Notes: a model not told the origin generated them from the letters alone. Counted from the stretch's first letter, positions 9,980 to 20,159 are shown. The stretch is 64,000 bases of DNA from Caballeronia sp. dw_19 (GCF_018449515.1 NZ_JAAVUQ010000003.1:310001-374000), one strand, 5' to 3'. A program made the numbers and translations.

Positions 9980-12412
9980 TTAGTTGACTGACACAGGCTG
10001 CGCGACGTCTGCGGCCGTTGGGGCGAGCGCTTTCACGGCCTGCGCGTCCAGTGCATTCAGGATCGATTCGGGTGTGGCCGGGGCGCGCAGTACGGGGGCA
10101 TCGGTTGAATCAGGCGCGACCGACGCCACCGCGGCACGGATCGCCAGCAACACCGAAAAACCGAGCAGCAACGGCGGTTCGCCCACGGCTTTCGACAGGA
10201 ACACGGTTGGCTCGACGTTCTGGTTATCGTAGAGCGCGATGTTCATCGCAGCGGGAATGTCGCTCACCGATGGAATCTTGTACGTCGACGGCGCGTGCGT
10301 CATCAGCCGGCCATCACGATTCCACCAGAGTTCTTCGGTTGTCAGCCAGCCCATGCCCTGGACAAAACCGCCTTCCACCTGGCCGATATCGAGCGCGGGA
10401 TTGATCGACTGGCCCGCGTCGTGGAGGATGTCCGCGCGCAACAGCCGCCATTCGCCGGTCAGCGTATCCACGACCACTTCCGAGATCGCCGCGCCATACG
10501 CGAAGTAGTAGAAGGGCTGGCCGGTCAGCGTTTTCGAATCCCAGTTGACCTTGGGCGTGGCGTAAAAACCATCCGACCACAACTGCACGCGCGCCAGATA
10601 GGCCGCCCCGACCAATTGGTCGAAAGGCATCTGGCCGCCGTTCGACTCGACGACGCCATCGTGAAAACGCACGTCTTCCGCGCGTCCGCCGAGTTGCTTC
10701 GCGGCGAGTTCTGCAAGGCGTCCGCGAATGGTGAGCGCGGCGGCTTCGGCCGCCTTGCCGTTCAGGTCGCTGCCGGTGGATGCGGCCGTGGCCGACGTAT
10801 TCGCGATCTTCGAGGTATCGGTGGCGGTCACCCGCACGCGCGACAACGGCACGCCCAGCGCATTCGCCACGACCTGCGCGACCTTGGTGTTCAGGCCCTG
10901 GCCCATCTCGGTGCCGCCGTGATTCACGAGCGCGGAGCCGTCTTTGTAGACATGCACGAGCGCGCCGGCCTGGTTCAGGAACGGCACGTTGAACGAGATG
11001 CCGAACTTGACCGGCGTGAACGCGATGCCGCGCTTGAGCACGGGACTCGCTTTATTGAACGAAGCAATCGCGTTGCGCCGCTGCACATAAGCACTCGATG
11101 CCAGCAGTTCGTCAGTTAGCGGCGCGATGATGTTGTCTTCCACGGTCTGGCCGTACGGCGTCACGTTGCGCTCGGTGATGCCGTAGTAATTCACGCGGCG
11201 GATATCGACGGGATCGCGTTTCAGCCGGTGCGCGATTTCATCCATCATGATTTCCATTACCAGCGCGCCTTGCGGACCGCCGAAGCCGCGAAACGCCGTG
11301 TTCGACTGCGTGTTGGTGCGGCAGCAGAGCGCGGTGATGTCGACGTCCTGCAGGTAATACGCGTTGTCGAAGTGACAGACGGCGCGCGTGGCCACCGCGC
11401 CCGACAAATCCGCTGAATAACCCGCGCGCAACGCAATTTCCACGCGCGCGCCTTGCAAGCGGCCGTCGTTATCGAAACCGGCTTCGTAGGTGTAGATCGC
11501 GTCGTGGCGTTTGCCGGTGATCATGAAGTCGTCGTCACGATCCGCGCGCAATTTCACCGGCCGATGCAGCAGATGCGCCGCCAGCGACGCGATGCACGCG
11601 AAGACGCCCGACTGCGATTCCTTGCCGCCAAACCCGCCGCCCATCCGGCGGCATTCGCAGATGACGTTATGCGTCGGCCAGTCGAGCATATGCGCGACCA
11701 GATGCTGCATTTCGCTCGGATGCTGTGTGGAACTGTAGACGAGCAAACCGTCGAGTTCCTTCGGAATGGCATACGCGATCTGCCCTTCGAGATAGAACTG
11801 TTCCTGGCCGCCAACCTCGAATTCGCCTTGCAGCCGATGCGCCGCCGACGCGATTTTTGTGTCTGGATCGCCGCGTTTCAGATGCAGTGGCGGCAGCACG
11901 AACTGCTGTTTCGCTTTCGCGTCGCGCGGCGTCAGGATGGCTTCGCGCGGTTCGTATCGGATCACTTCCTCGCTCTTTGCCAGCGCTGCCGCGCGGCGCG
12001 CGAGATCGTGCGTTTCCGCGATCACCACGAATACCGGTTGTCCTAAATACAGCACTTCATCTTTCGCGAGGATCGGGTCGTCATGGAGTACGGGACCGCA
12101 ATTGTTCTCGCCGGGGATGTCGTCGGCGGTGAACACGGCGATCACGCCGGGCGCGGCCAGAACCAGATCGAGATTGATCGAGACAATGCGCGCATGCGCA
12201 TGCCGCGACAGGCCGAGCGCCGCGTGCAGCGTGCCACGCAATTCGCCGATGTCATCAACGTAAGTCGCTTCGCCGCTGACATGCAGGGTCGCCGATTCGT
12301 GCGGCAAGCCGACACCGATCGCTGCGCGCTCCGGCTTGTTCGCGGCCGCGTGTAATGCAAGCGCGTCAGCGGCGGCACGGTCGATGTGATGTGGGTCGGT
12401 ACGCTTGTTCAT
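9980..12412 (-). CDS. xdhB: Xanthine dehydrogenase molybdopterin-binding subunit
   Basis: An 810-residue Mo-cofactor subunit. It has the N-terminal xanthine-oxidase hammerhead domain (ATYVDDI, ADDIPGENNCG), RMGGGFGGKESQ, the family stretch SNTAFRGFGGPQGA, GGTEMGQGLNTK, and near the C-terminus the catalytic glutamate in KAVGEPPL (about E745). The start at 12412 (MNKRTDPHH) is preferred because AAGGA lies about 7 nt upstream; the open frame upstream overlaps xdhA without family similarity. It oxidises hypoxanthine and xanthine to urate together with XdhA. Some neighbours in the family hydroxylate other heterocycles, but XdhC and guanine deaminase support purines here. Confidence 0.95.
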   Translation of the reverse strand: MNKRTDPHHIDRAAADALALHAAANKPERAAIGVGLPHESATLHVSGEATYVDDIGELRGTLHAALGLSRHAHARIVSINLDLVLAAPGVIAVFTADDIPGENNCGPVLHDDPILAKDEVLYLGQPVFVVIAETHDLARRAAALAKSEEVIRYEPREAILTPRDAKAKQQFVLPPLHLKRGDPDTKIASAAHRLQGEFEVGGQEQFYLEGQIAYAIPKELDGLLVYSSTQHPSEMQHLVAHMLDWPTHNVICECRRMGGGFGGKESQSGVFACIASLAAHLLHRPVKLRADRDDDFMITGKRHDAIYTYEAGFDNDGRLQGARVEIALRAGYSADLSGAVATRAVCHFDNAYYLQDVDITALCCRTNTQSNTAFRGFGGPQGALVMEIMMDEIAHRLKRDPVDIRRVNYYGITERNVTPYGQTVEDNIIAPLTDELLASSAYVQRRNAIASFNKASPVLKRGIAFTPVKFGISFNVPFLNQAGALVHVYKDGSALVNHGGTEMGQGLNTKVAQVVANALGVPLSRVRVTATDTSKIANTSATAASTGSDLNGKAAEAAALTIRGRLAELAAKQLGGRAEDVRFHDGVVESNGGQMPFDQLVGAAYLARVQLWSDGFYATPKVNWDSKTLTGQPFYYFAYGAAISEVVVDTLTGEWRLLRADILHDAGQSINPALDIGQVEGGFVQGMGWLTTEELWWNRDGRLMTHAPSTYKIPSVSDIPAAMNIALYDNQNVEPTVFLSKAVGEPPLLLGFSVLLAIRAAVASVAPDSTDAPVLRAPATPESILNALDAQAVKALAPTAADVAQPVSVN

Positions 12413-12440
12413 CGCGTGGTCCTTGGGGCTTGGTGTGGCG

Positions 12441-13952
12441 TCATGTCGCGTATTGCACATCGAACGCGAACGCGTTGACGTCGCGGAGCGCGAGCGGCGA
12501 ATCCTCACGGGTCTCGAGGAAGAAACGCCACAGCACATTGCGCGCCACCTTGCTACGGTACGCGCTCGACGCCCGCATGTCCGTGAGCGGCTGGAAGTCG
12601 ACGTCCAGCGCGCGCATGGCGGCTTGCACGTTCGCTTCGTTCCACTCTTCATTCACCAGCAAGGCTTCCGCATTCGATGCCCGCTTGGGCGTGGCAGCCA
12701 TGCCGCCAAACGCGAAACGTGTGGTTACCACGCGGTTGCCGTCGAGCGTCACGGCGAACGCGGCGCACACAGCCGAGATGTCCTGGTCGTATCGCTTCGA
12801 TATCTTGTAAGTCCGGAAGCGCAGTTTCGTCGATGGCAACGGCACGCGAATTCCCGCGACGAATTCGCCCGTTTCCAACGCGGATTTTTGATAGCCGAGA
12901 TAGAAGGCATCGAGCGGCATCGTGCGGACCTTGGCGGCTTTCTGCAGCACGATTTGGGCATCAAGCGCAATCAGTGCCGGCATGGAATCGCCGATGGGCG
13001 AACCATTCGCCACGTTGCCGCCGAGCGTGCCGGCGTTGCGGATCGGCCGCGAAGCAAAGCGCGTCCACAATTCCGCCAGTTCCGGATACACAGCCGAGAG
13101 CGCGCCATATGAATCTTCCAGCGAGGCCGCTGCACCGATGCTCAGCCATTGGCCGTCGCGAGTGATCGACTTGAGGTCGTTCACATTGCCGATATACAGG
13201 ACGTCGCCGAGATTGCGGAATTGCTTGGTGACCCACAGGCCGACGTCAGTGCTGCCGGCCAGGATGCGCGCGTCCGGATGGTCGGCGCGCAAGCGGGCGA
13301 ATTCGGCGAGAGAGACGGGCGCGAAGAACGTCGGGTGGCCGAATGCGGCGCCGCGCGCGTCGGGCGCGGAGTATTCGAGCGTTTCCTTGCGCTGGATGGT
13401 GTCGAGCTGACGCTTGAGCGTGTCGCGATCAAGCGGCGCGCGAGGGTACTCGAACATTTTCTGCGACGCATCCACGATCGGCCGATAGCCCGTGCAGCGG
13501 CAGAGATTACCGGAGAGGGCAGCGTTGATTTCGTCCCGGGTGGGCAGGCCGGCGTCGGCGGGCTGATTCTGATACAGCGCCCACATCGACATCACGAAAC
13601 CGGGCGTGCAGAAGCCGCATTGCGAGCCGTGGCAATCGACCATCGCTTGCTGGACCGGATGCAGCGTGCCGTCCCTGGCGCGCAGGTCTTCCACGGTAAA
13701 GAGCGCTCGGCCGTCAAGCGTAGGCATGAACTGGATGCAGGCATTGACGGCTTTGAGAACGGGTTGGCCATCTATATCGAGTTCGCCGATCACCACCGTA
13801 CACGCACCGCAATCGCCTTCCGCGCATCCCTCTTTGGTACCGGTGCATTGGTCATGCTCGCGCAAATGCTGGAGCACCGTGCGGGAAGCGGGTACGTCGT
13901 GCACTTCGCGCACAGCGTTGCGCTGGAAGAACCGGATGGTTTGCGTTGTCAT
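12441..13952 (-). CDS. xdhA: Xanthine dehydrogenase small subunit (two [2Fe-2S] clusters and FAD)
   Basis: A 503-residue fused iron-sulfur/FAD subunit. The plant-ferredoxin-type cluster ligands are C43, C48, C51 and C72; the second cluster is C112, C115, C151 and C153 (CGFC, CRC). The FAD domain spans about residues 205-380, with the loop GGNVANGSPIGD, followed by the CO-dehydrogenase flavoprotein C-terminal domain. It passes electrons from the molybdenum site in XdhB to NAD+. It is the first gene of the purine operon, so the promoter should lie in the gap to its right. XdhB starts 28 nt after its stop. Confidence 0.95.
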   Translation of the reverse strand: MTTQTIRFFQRNAVREVHDVPASRTVLQHLREHDQCTGTKEGCAEGDCGACTVVIGELDIDGQPVLKAVNACIQFMPTLDGRALFTVEDLRARDGTLHPVQQAMVDCHGSQCGFCTPGFVMSMWALYQNQPADAGLPTRDEINAALSGNLCRCTGYRPIVDASQKMFEYPRAPLDRDTLKRQLDTIQRKETLEYSAPDARGAAFGHPTFFAPVSLAEFARLRADHPDARILAGSTDVGLWVTKQFRNLGDVLYIGNVNDLKSITRDGQWLSIGAAASLEDSYGALSAVYPELAELWTRFASRPIRNAGTLGGNVANGSPIGDSMPALIALDAQIVLQKAAKVRTMPLDAFYLGYQKSALETGEFVAGIRVPLPSTKLRFRTYKISKRYDQDISAVCAAFAVTLDGNRVVTTRFAFGGMAATPKRASNAEALLVNEEWNEANVQAAMRALDVDFQPLTDMRASSAYRSKVARNVLWRFFLETREDSPLALRDVNAFAFDVQYAT

Positions 13953-14395
13953 AAATAAGTCCGAGACATTGCGGATCGGGCGCGCGTTACGCGAGAATCG
14001 GCGTCGGATTCAAAAGAAACCAGGCCGAAAGCGCGCACGTGGATCGCCATCCAAAGATAACGATATCACCGCAATATCTCAAAAATATTCCGGCGAACGT
14101 ATCAAGACTATGCGAAGAGCCGGATGAGGGTCGGCGGAAACAACGCCAGAACACCGAGGGATGGGACAGACCGCGATGAAGCGAGAGGAGACTTTTTGGG
14201 CCGTTGGTGTCGAAGTCCGGCGGACCGGATAACGGTGACAGACGTTCGTGCGCGGTGGCGCTACAAAAAAGCACGATTGGACAACAGCGTCTTTGGCAAG
14301 CCTGAGGCCGGCCATACAGCGCGGATCCCCAGTTCTTGCCGAAAGCGAGGGCAACTCGGCTAAGGTCTAAGGTCCGAACCGTACGCCATCCCCAT
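13953..14395. other. Intergenic gap with the presumed purine-operon promoter
   Basis: About 440 nt with no supported gene. The stretch at about 14058-14100 is unusually AT-rich for the window. An inverted repeat CGCG-TTA-CGCG lies at 13983-13993, 31 nt before the xdhA start. I could not identify promoter hexamers with confidence. Confidence 0.4.
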
Positions 14396-14935
14396 TCAAC
14401 CGGCGCGCAACCTGCGCTTGCCCCACAAACTGCCGGCGACGGCCAGGAAGATCACCGCAAACGCGATAAGGCCCCATTGCGGAAGCGAGAGTCCGAAAAT
14501 GGGCGGATAGGGCGTCTCGCAAAGCCCTGCGACCTTGAAGACCTGAGGCAGCCACTTCGCGGGCGGAAGAGAATCCACGACGGGCTGGAGGGCATCGAAC
14601 CCACAGCTGAATCCCGGATGCGCCTGCACATAAACGTGCCGTCCGGCTGCTACCACGCCCCCGAGAGCGGACAGCGCAACCAGCGTTTCGAGCAGCGCGA
14701 TCCCGCTCCATCCCCGGAACGAAGCGCCGAGCAGGGCAAAGACCGCGATCAGCACGAAAAAGTAGCGTTGAATGATGCAAAGCGGGCAGGGATCTTCACC
14801 TTTGACGAACTGAAGATAGAGCGCTCCGCTCACGAGCCCGAGAGAGATCAAAGCGAGCAAGACCAGCAATCGTCGTTCGCGGCGAATCTCGCGCTCGTCG
14901 TGGTGCATGGTGAAATGGTTCAAGGAGTTGTTCAT
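14396..14935 (-). CDS. dsbB: Disulfide bond formation protein B
   Basis: A 179-residue inner-membrane protein with four hydrophobic segments. The first periplasmic pair is C50-P-L-C53 and the second is C111 and C139, matching DsbB, which reoxidises DsbA and passes electrons to quinone. The Burkholderia-type second loop ([15 protein letters not shown]) is intact. ATG 14935 gives the longest form; a second ATG at 14908 (MHHDER) would remove nine residues and keep the domain. No good ribosome binding site precedes either start. It appears monocistronic. Confidence 0.92.
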   Translation of the reverse strand: MNNSLNHFTMHHDEREIRRERRLLVLLALISLGLVSGALYLQFVKGEDPCPLCIIQRYFFVLIAVFALLGASFRGWSGIALLETLVALSALGGVVAAGRHVYVQAHPGFSCGFDALQPVVDSLPPAKWLPQVFKVAGLCETPYPPIFGLSLPQWGLIAFAVIFLAVAGSLWGKRRLRAG

Positions 14936-15040
14936 ATTTTTCGAATTGTTCGAGAAAAAAACACCTGAAAGGGCACGTCCCGCGACGGAATTCTATCGCG
15001 ATCCCTGCCCCAAGGCGGTTTCAGGCATGGCATGAACGGC

Positions 15041-16417
15041 TTAGCGCGTGGTTTCGAGTACGGCTTCCACGGCACGACCGATGGAGAGCAGCGTGTCGTC
15101 GCTGAACGGCGCCCCGGCCAGCATGAGGCCGACCGGCGCTTCGCCCCGCGGATGGCACGGCAGCGACAATGCGCAACTATCGAGGAAATTGAAAACAGAG
15201 GGGTTGCGCAGGATCAGCGCGTTGGTCCGGCCAAATGCTTCGTCATCGTGTTCGAGGTCGGCCACGCGCGGCGGCACGACCGGCACGGTCGGGCACACGA
15301 TGGCGTCGAACCGCTGCCACAGCGCGCGCGCCTGCTCGATCATTACGGCGCGCGCCTGCAACAAGTCGATGTAATCAGCCGCGCTGGCGGGTTGGCCTTT
15401 CAGGATCCGGACGTGGACGCGGGGATCGTATTGATCGGCGTGTGCGTGCAGCAGTGGCCGATGCCATGCATAAGCCTCGACTGACGCGAAGCTGAATCGA
15501 TTGACCTCGGCGAGTCGATCGAGCGGCGCGAAACGCACGTCTTCCACCAGCGCACCGGCCGCAGACAGATGTCCGATTGCCGCGGAGTAGGCACTGGCGA
15601 CCGTTTCGTCGACACCGTCCATGACGTAGTTCGTCAGCACGCCAAGACGCACGCCGTCCAGTGGACGGGTCGCGGGTACGCCGGAGTCCCGGCCGGCCAG
15701 GATGCGGTCGACAAGCGCGCAGCACGCCACCGACAATCCGATCGGCCCGAACGAGTCGAGCGTGGTGGACAGCGGCACGCCGCCTTGCGTAGGTACGCGG
15801 GCAGCGGTTGGCTTGAAGCCGGTGAGCCCGCAGAGCGCGGCCGGGATGCGTATGGAGCCGCCGGTGTCGGTGCCGAGCGCGATGGCCGCCATGCCGTCGG
15901 CCACCGACGCCGCAGCGCCTGATGACGAGCCTCCGGCAATCCGCTCGTCGCCCGCTACATTGCTTCGATACGGCGAGTGCGGCGTTCCGTAGTGCGGGTT
16001 CAGCCCGAGCCCGGAGAACGCGAATTCGCTCATGTTGGTGCGCCCGACGATCACGCCGCCCGCCCGCCGCAGCCTGGCAACGGCGACGGCGTCGGCCTTT
16101 GCCGGCAGTGCGTCCGCCAGTACGCGCGAGCCGGCGCGTGTCACCTGGCCTTCGATATCGAAGAGATCCTTGACCGACACAGGAATGCCCGCCAGCGGCG
16201 AGAGGACGGTGCCCGCACGGCGCAACGCGTCGTGGGCGTCGGCGGCGGCGCGGGCGCGCTCTGCATCGACGTGCAGGAAGGAAACCGCTCCCTGCCCCGA
16301 AGGGTCGGCAATGCGTTCGAGCGCCTGCTCCACCAACTCGCGGCTGGTGGTTTTGCCGTCACGAAGCGCGGCGGCGAGTTGTGCGAGAGGCGCGAACTGA
16401 GACGAAGTGATGGGCAT
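15041..16417 (-). CDS. Amidase of the amidase-signature family
   Basis: A 458-residue enzyme with the catalytic triad of the family: K83 (SVKDLFD), cis-Ser S164 (GGSSSG) and nucleophile S188 (GTDTGGSIR), with the usual spacing. It is GatA-like, but no gatB or gatC is nearby, so it is more likely a stand-alone amidase than a tRNA-dependent amidotransferase subunit. The C-terminus ends SLPCHPRGEAPVGLMLAG, as in many amidases. The start at 16417 (MPITSSQF) is chosen because the 58 upstream in-frame codons lack similarity to the family. Substrate unknown. Confidence 0.88.
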   Translation of the reverse strand: MPITSSQFAPLAQLAAALRDGKTTSRELVEQALERIADPSGQGAVSFLHVDAERARAAADAHDALRRAGTVLSPLAGIPVSVKDLFDIEGQVTRAGSRVLADALPAKADAVAVARLRRAGGVIVGRTNMSEFAFSGLGLNPHYGTPHSPYRSNVAGDERIAGGSSSGAAASVADGMAAIALGTDTGGSIRIPAALCGLTGFKPTAARVPTQGGVPLSTTLDSFGPIGLSVACCALVDRILAGRDSGVPATRPLDGVRLGVLTNYVMDGVDETVASAYSAAIGHLSAAGALVEDVRFAPLDRLAEVNRFSFASVEAYAWHRPLLHAHADQYDPRVHVRILKGQPASAADYIDLLQARAVMIEQARALWQRFDAIVCPTVPVVPPRVADLEHDDEAFGRTNALILRNPSVFNFLDSCALSLPCHPRGEAPVGLMLAGAPFSDDTLLSIGRAVEAVLETTR

Positions 16418-16815
16418 GATGTCGAGAGAAACCGGTGGCGTGGCGGGCTGTAAAAGGGGCTGCAAAAAGGGGCAAGGACGGGCGTTCTGCACAGAGCGCG
16501 AATGCGGCGCGGTGAGTGATCCGTTCGCACCGTGGCGTTGCTCATTGCCGTGCCGAAGGCCGCGATGAAACGCCTGATGTAACTTGCCCAAAAGTGGCTG
16601 TCATTCTAAGCCAGCCCAGTAATAAATACTCGACGCGGCGCGCGCGGCGCTCGATAAACCGGGCCCCTCGGCCATTCGGCTGATAGCGCCGTTACTGCTT
16701 CCTGCCTAAGCTTGGCGGGTTCCTGCAGGCGGTCTTTTGCAGCGGCAAACAACAGTCCTGTAAAAACCCAAGCGTTTGGGTTTACTTGCACGCAGCTAAC
16801 GGATAGAGTGACTAC
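16418..16815. other. Intergenic gap upstream of the DUF4160/DUF2442 pair
   Basis: No supported gene. Its right part holds the inverted repeat described separately at 16764-16783 and should contain divergent promoters for the amidase and the small pair. Confidence 0.4.
16764..16783. promoter_or_regulatory. Inverted repeat before the DUF4160 gene, possible operator
   Basis: AAACCCAA at 16764-16771 and its exact complement TTGGGTTT at 16776-16783, spaced by 4 nt. It ends 32 nt before the ATG, a usual position for an autoregulatory operator of a toxin-antitoxin-like module. No regulator is proven. Confidence 0.4.
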
Positions 16816-17067
16816 ATGCCAACGATTTTCCGCATCGGCGCTGCCCGCGTCGTGATTTATTTAAACGACCATCAACCTGCTCACGTGCATGTCCTTGATG
16901 GCAAGCAACACGCCATTTTCAACCTGCACTGTCCGGCCGGACCGCCGACCTTGCAAAAGAATCACGGTTTTTCGCACGTTGATGCAAATACCTTCGCTCG
17001 CCGGATGCAAAACGTAGTCGGCTCGCTGTGCACTGAATGGAAAACACTTCATGACTGCTTTTGTTGA
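16816..17067 (+). CDS. DUF4160 family protein (small, toxin-antitoxin-like partner)
   Basis: An 83-residue protein with the DUF4160 pattern: N-terminal IFRIGAARVVIYLNDH, then HQPAHVHVLDG with a conserved HxHV, and a C-terminal amphipathic stretch. DUF4160 genes commonly sit directly before DUF2442 genes; such pairs have been predicted to be toxin-antitoxin-like, but function is not established. It overlaps the next gene by 17 nt, so the two are translationally coupled. Length is normal for the family. Confidence 0.75.
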   Translation: MPTIFRIGAARVVIYLNDHQPAHVHVLDGKQHAIFNLHCPAGPPTLQKNHGFSHVDANTFARRMQNVVGSLCTEWKTLHDCFC

Positions 17068-17518
17068 TATCACCGAACACCAGATGCGCGAAGCCGAAGA
17101 GCGGATGAGCAAGCACGTTGCCGAACATCCGGTTGCCCTGTCCGCCTCGTTTAATCCGGTGGACGGCAGGGTGGCTATCGAACTGTCGAATGGCGCGTTG
17201 TTCGCGATTCCCGCGCGGATTATTCAGGGTCTGGAAAATGCTTCGGACAGCGACCTGAATACGATCGAAATCACGGCGTCCGGCACGGGTCTGTATTTCC
17301 CCACCGTCGACGCCGACATTCTCGTGGCGCCGTTACTTGCTGGCGTGCTGGGGTCGCGATCGTTCATGGCCAGGCGGCTGGGCAAGGAGGGCGGGGCCAG
17401 CCGCAGCGAATCCAAAGCGGCCGCGGCCCGCGCGAACGGCGCGCGTGGCGGCCGGCCGCGCAAGGTCACGGTGGACAGCGAGGAGCGTGAGGGTGGTGCC
17501 GCGCTCACGAAGAAATAA
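17051..17518 (+). CDS. DUF2442 family protein with a basic AT-hook-like tail
   Basis: A 155-residue protein. Residues ~28-100 match DUF2442: an ELSNGALFAIPAR strand pair followed by GTGLYFPTVDADILV and a PLLAGVLG end. Beyond the domain comes a 50-residue Ala/Arg/Lys-rich tail with RGGRPRK, resembling an AT-hook and suggesting DNA binding. This would suit the antitoxin or autorepressor of the pair. It starts inside the DUF4160 gene. The tail is longer than in minimal DUF2442 proteins. Activity of the module is inferred only. Confidence 0.75.
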   Translation: MTAFVDITEHQMREAEERMSKHVAEHPVALSASFNPVDGRVAIELSNGALFAIPARIIQGLENASDSDLNTIEITASGTGLYFPTVDADILVAPLLAGVLGSRSFMARRLGKEGGASRSESKAAAARANGARGGRPRKVTVDSEEREGGAALTKK

Positions 17519-17637
17519 GCTGCGGTTAATCACGTAACTTCGAACGTAACTTCGTGCGTAAAGCGAGCTTACGTGGCGCAGCGATGCATTCAAGGCGCGC
17601 GGTCCACCTCGGCGGGAATGTCTCCGCGGCTTATCGA

Positions 17638-19011
17638 TCAGATCGTCCGTGAAAACCGCTGCCTGGCGTTCCCGGCGAGATACCGATCGAAGATCATCGC
17701 CACGTTACGCACGAGCAGGCGGCCGGCGGGGAGCACATCAATCCCATCGCGGTTCACCTTGACAAGGCCATCGGCTTCAAGCGATTTCAGGCGCTCCAGC
17801 TCACTGGCAAAAGCAGCGTCAAACCGGATCCCATAAGCCGCTTCGAACGCATCAAAGCGCAGCGAAAACTGACACATTATTTCGGTGATGATGTCGCGCC
17901 GCAGCCGATCATCGGCGCTTAGCTGCACGCCTCGTGCAATCGCGAGTTCACCGCGATCGATCGCAGCGGCGTAACCGGCCATGTCCTTGGCGTTTTGCGC
18001 GTAGACATCGCCGACCTTGCCAATGGAAGAAACCCCTAAACCGATCAGATCGCAATCCGCCTGGGTGCTGTAACCCTGAAAATTTCGATGCAGCGTGCCC
18101 GCTCGCTGCGCAACAGCGAGTTCATCGTGTGGCAGGGCAAAATGATCCATCCCGATATACACGTAACCCGCCTCGGTCAGTTTCTCGATAACCCGTTCCA
18201 GAATCGCCAGACGCACGGTTGGCGAGGGCAAGGTGGCTTCGTCCATTTGCCGCTGCATCTTGAAAATGCTCGGCATATGCGCGTAGCCAAACACGGAAAG
18301 CCGGTCGGGAGCGAGCGTGATAATCGTGTCGAGCGTGCGGCTAAAGCTCTCCACGTTCTGATGCGGCAAGCCATAGATCAGATCGACGCTGACCGATTTG
18401 AAACCCTCGGCCCGTGCCGCCGACATGACCGTCTGCGTGGTTTCGAGCGGCTGAACGCGATTGATCGCTTGCTGCACGCGCAGATCAAAGTCCTGCACGC
18501 CGAAGCTCAGCCGGTTGAAACCCAGATCGCGCAATACACCAATTGTTTCCGCCGATGCCTCGCGCGGATCGACTTCAATCGAATACTCGGCCTGCGCGTC
18601 GGGCAGCAAGCGAAACGACTCAGCGGTCGCGGTCATCAGCTCGGCCATTTCATCGTGGGATAAAAACGTCGGCGTGCCACCGCCCCAATGCAATTGCGAG
18701 ACGGGGCGCGTCGTATCGAAACAGGCTGCCTGCAACGCAATTTCACGTTTCAGCCGATCAAGATACGGACGCGCGTGCGCACGATTTTTTGTAGCGATCT
18801 TGTTGCAGGCGCAATAGAAGCAGACGGTGTCGCAGAATGGAATATGGAAGTACAGCGAAAGATCCGCCGATGCCGCTCCCGGGTCCGCTGCGGCTCGATG
18901 GTAGTGGGCGGGATCGAAGGTGTCGGTGAACTGAACGGCGGTGGGATACGACGTGTAGCGCGGACCGGCCGCGTCGTATTTGGTGAGCAGATCGGGGCGA
19001 AAGAGGGACAT
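17638..19011 (-). CDS. hemN: Oxygen-independent coproporphyrinogen III oxidase
   Basis: A 457-residue radical-SAM enzyme of anaerobic haem synthesis that decarboxylates coproporphyrinogen III to protoporphyrinogen IX. The [4Fe-4S] motif is [10 protein letters not shown] (CxxxCxxC plus the following Cys), preceded by YFHIPF; HWGGGTP and the [11 protein letters not shown] strand also fit HemN. The N-terminus ([16 protein letters not shown]) has the HemN-specific lead, which HemW proteins lack. Start chosen at 19011; the open frame extends 122 codons further through the neighbouring gene on the other strand. Confidence 0.94.
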   Translation of the reverse strand: MSLFRPDLLTKYDAAGPRYTSYPTAVQFTDTFDPAHYHRAAADPGAASADLSLYFHIPFCDTVCFYCACNKIATKNRAHARPYLDRLKREIALQAACFDTTRPVSQLHWGGGTPTFLSHDEMAELMTATAESFRLLPDAQAEYSIEVDPREASAETIGVLRDLGFNRLSFGVQDFDLRVQQAINRVQPLETTQTVMSAARAEGFKSVSVDLIYGLPHQNVESFSRTLDTIITLAPDRLSVFGYAHMPSIFKMQRQMDEATLPSPTVRLAILERVIEKLTEAGYVYIGMDHFALPHDELAVAQRAGTLHRNFQGYSTQADCDLIGLGVSSIGKVGDVYAQNAKDMAGYAAAIDRGELAIARGVQLSADDRLRRDIITEIMCQFSLRFDAFEAAYGIRFDAAFASELERLKSLEADGLVKVNRDGIDVLPAGRLLVRNVAMIFDRYLAGNARQRFSRTI

Positions 19012-19147
19012 TGCGGACAGACTTGAGGAGGGTGCTCCGAGTCTAGCCGACCCCTTCCCCTGGTTCTTGCGTGATAACGCCGCAGCCGTGCGGTGGCACA
19101 ATGCCGGGTTGCCCCATTCGCCCCATTTGCCCAAACAGTACGAACCG

Positions 19148-19441
19148 ATGTCTGCCGCCTCCCGCCCGAACTCCGTCCACGCGTGCCGCGAAAGCTGCGG
19201 TGCATGCTGTATCGCGCCATCGATTTCGAGCGCGATTCCCGGCATGCCCGACGGCAAGCCGGCCGGTGTGCGTTGCGTCCAGCTCGGCGCGGATCTGCGC
19301 TGTGCGATTTTCGGCGATCCGCGCAGGCCGGCCTGTTGCTCGGGCTTGCAGCCATCGGCGTCCATGTGCGGCGACACGCGTGCCTACGCGCTGGCCTGGC
19401 TCACGCAACTCGAAATCGATACGCAACCTGAGCGCGCCTAG
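19148..19441 (+). CDS. YkgJ-family cysteine-cluster protein
   Basis: A 97-residue protein with a Cys-rich core: C13, C17, C20, C21, then C43, C52, C63, C64 and C74. The motif [10 protein letters not shown] followed by [11 protein letters not shown] is typical of the UPF0153/YkgJ family, thought to bind a metal ion or iron-sulfur cluster. Function is unknown. ATG 19148 starts right before the conserved motif; upstream in-frame codons lie within the region divergent from hemN and are not needed. Confidence 0.82.
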   Translation: MSAASRPNSVHACRESCGACCIAPSISSAIPGMPDGKPAGVRCVQLGADLRCAIFGDPRRPACCSGLQPSASMCGDTRAYALAWLTQLEIDTQPERA

Positions 19442-19494
19442 CCGGTCGAATCCTCATCGCTTAAGTTCAAGTTCAAGTCACTGGAGAATTTCGC

Positions 19495-20082
19495 ATGACT
19501 CAAGCCGTTGCGCCGAAGCGGCGCCGGTTCCTGCTCGTAGCCCTTGGCGGCGCGAGCGCGGTGGCGCTGGGAACCCAGGGATGCGCCGCATCGATATTTC
19601 CGTTCATCCCCGATCACTATACGTTCAGCCAGGCGCAGGTCCAGGACGCGGTACAGCGCAAGTTTCCGTTCCAACGCACGGCCTCGCAGATCTTCGATGT
19701 CACGCTGAGCAATCCGCTGGTCGGCCTCGCGCCTGATCGCAACCGGATAACCGTACGGCTGGACGCGCGGCTCGCGACGCCGTTCATGCCGAATCCGGTC
19801 ACCGGCGTGTTTACGCTTTCCAGTCAACTTTCCTACGATGCCGCCAGCCACTCGGTGATCCTGATGTCACCGACGGTCGACGACGTTCAGGTCTCCGGCG
19901 AGGCTGCGCAATACGCCCAGCAGATCAACGCGGTCGGCGCGGTCATGGCGACGCAGTTCCTGGACCGTTATCCCATCTACACATTCAAGCTAGAACAATT
20001 ACAGTTTGCCGGTGTTAATTACGAACCCGGTACAATCACCGTCCTTACAAACGGCATACGCGTGCAGATCGTCGAGAAGTAG
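19495..20082 (+). CDS. DUF1439 (YceB-like) putative lipoprotein
   Basis: A 195-residue exported protein. The N-terminus is basic (KRRR), then hydrophobic, ending in TQGC with Cys at residue 30. The box is not a perfect lipobox but is placed correctly. The mature part matches DUF1439: [18 protein letters not shown], long beta-rich middle, and a C-terminal [14 protein letters not shown]. coli YceB, of the same family, is an outer-membrane lipoprotein of unknown role. GGAG lies 10-12 nt before the ATG. It follows the YkgJ gene by 53 nt. Confidence 0.83.
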   Translation: MTQAVAPKRRRFLLVALGGASAVALGTQGCAASIFPFIPDHYTFSQAQVQDAVQRKFPFQRTASQIFDVTLSNPLVGLAPDRNRITVRLDARLATPFMPNPVTGVFTLSSQLSYDAASHSVILMSPTVDDVQVSGEAAQYAQQINAVGAVMATQFLDRYPIYTFKLEQLQFAGVNYEPGTITVLTNGIRVQIVEK

Positions 20083-20159
20083 TTTTTCGGCGCAATCCGG
20101 TACGCGCGTGCCCGAACGCTTGGCTGGCGACGGCCAAACTATGCCAAAAGGGCGGAGCG

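Noticed and set aside
14079..14354. 91-codon minus-strand frame in the gap upstream of the purine operon
   Set aside because: No ribosome site, no domain and a composition unlike the neighbours; the gap fits better as regulatory space.
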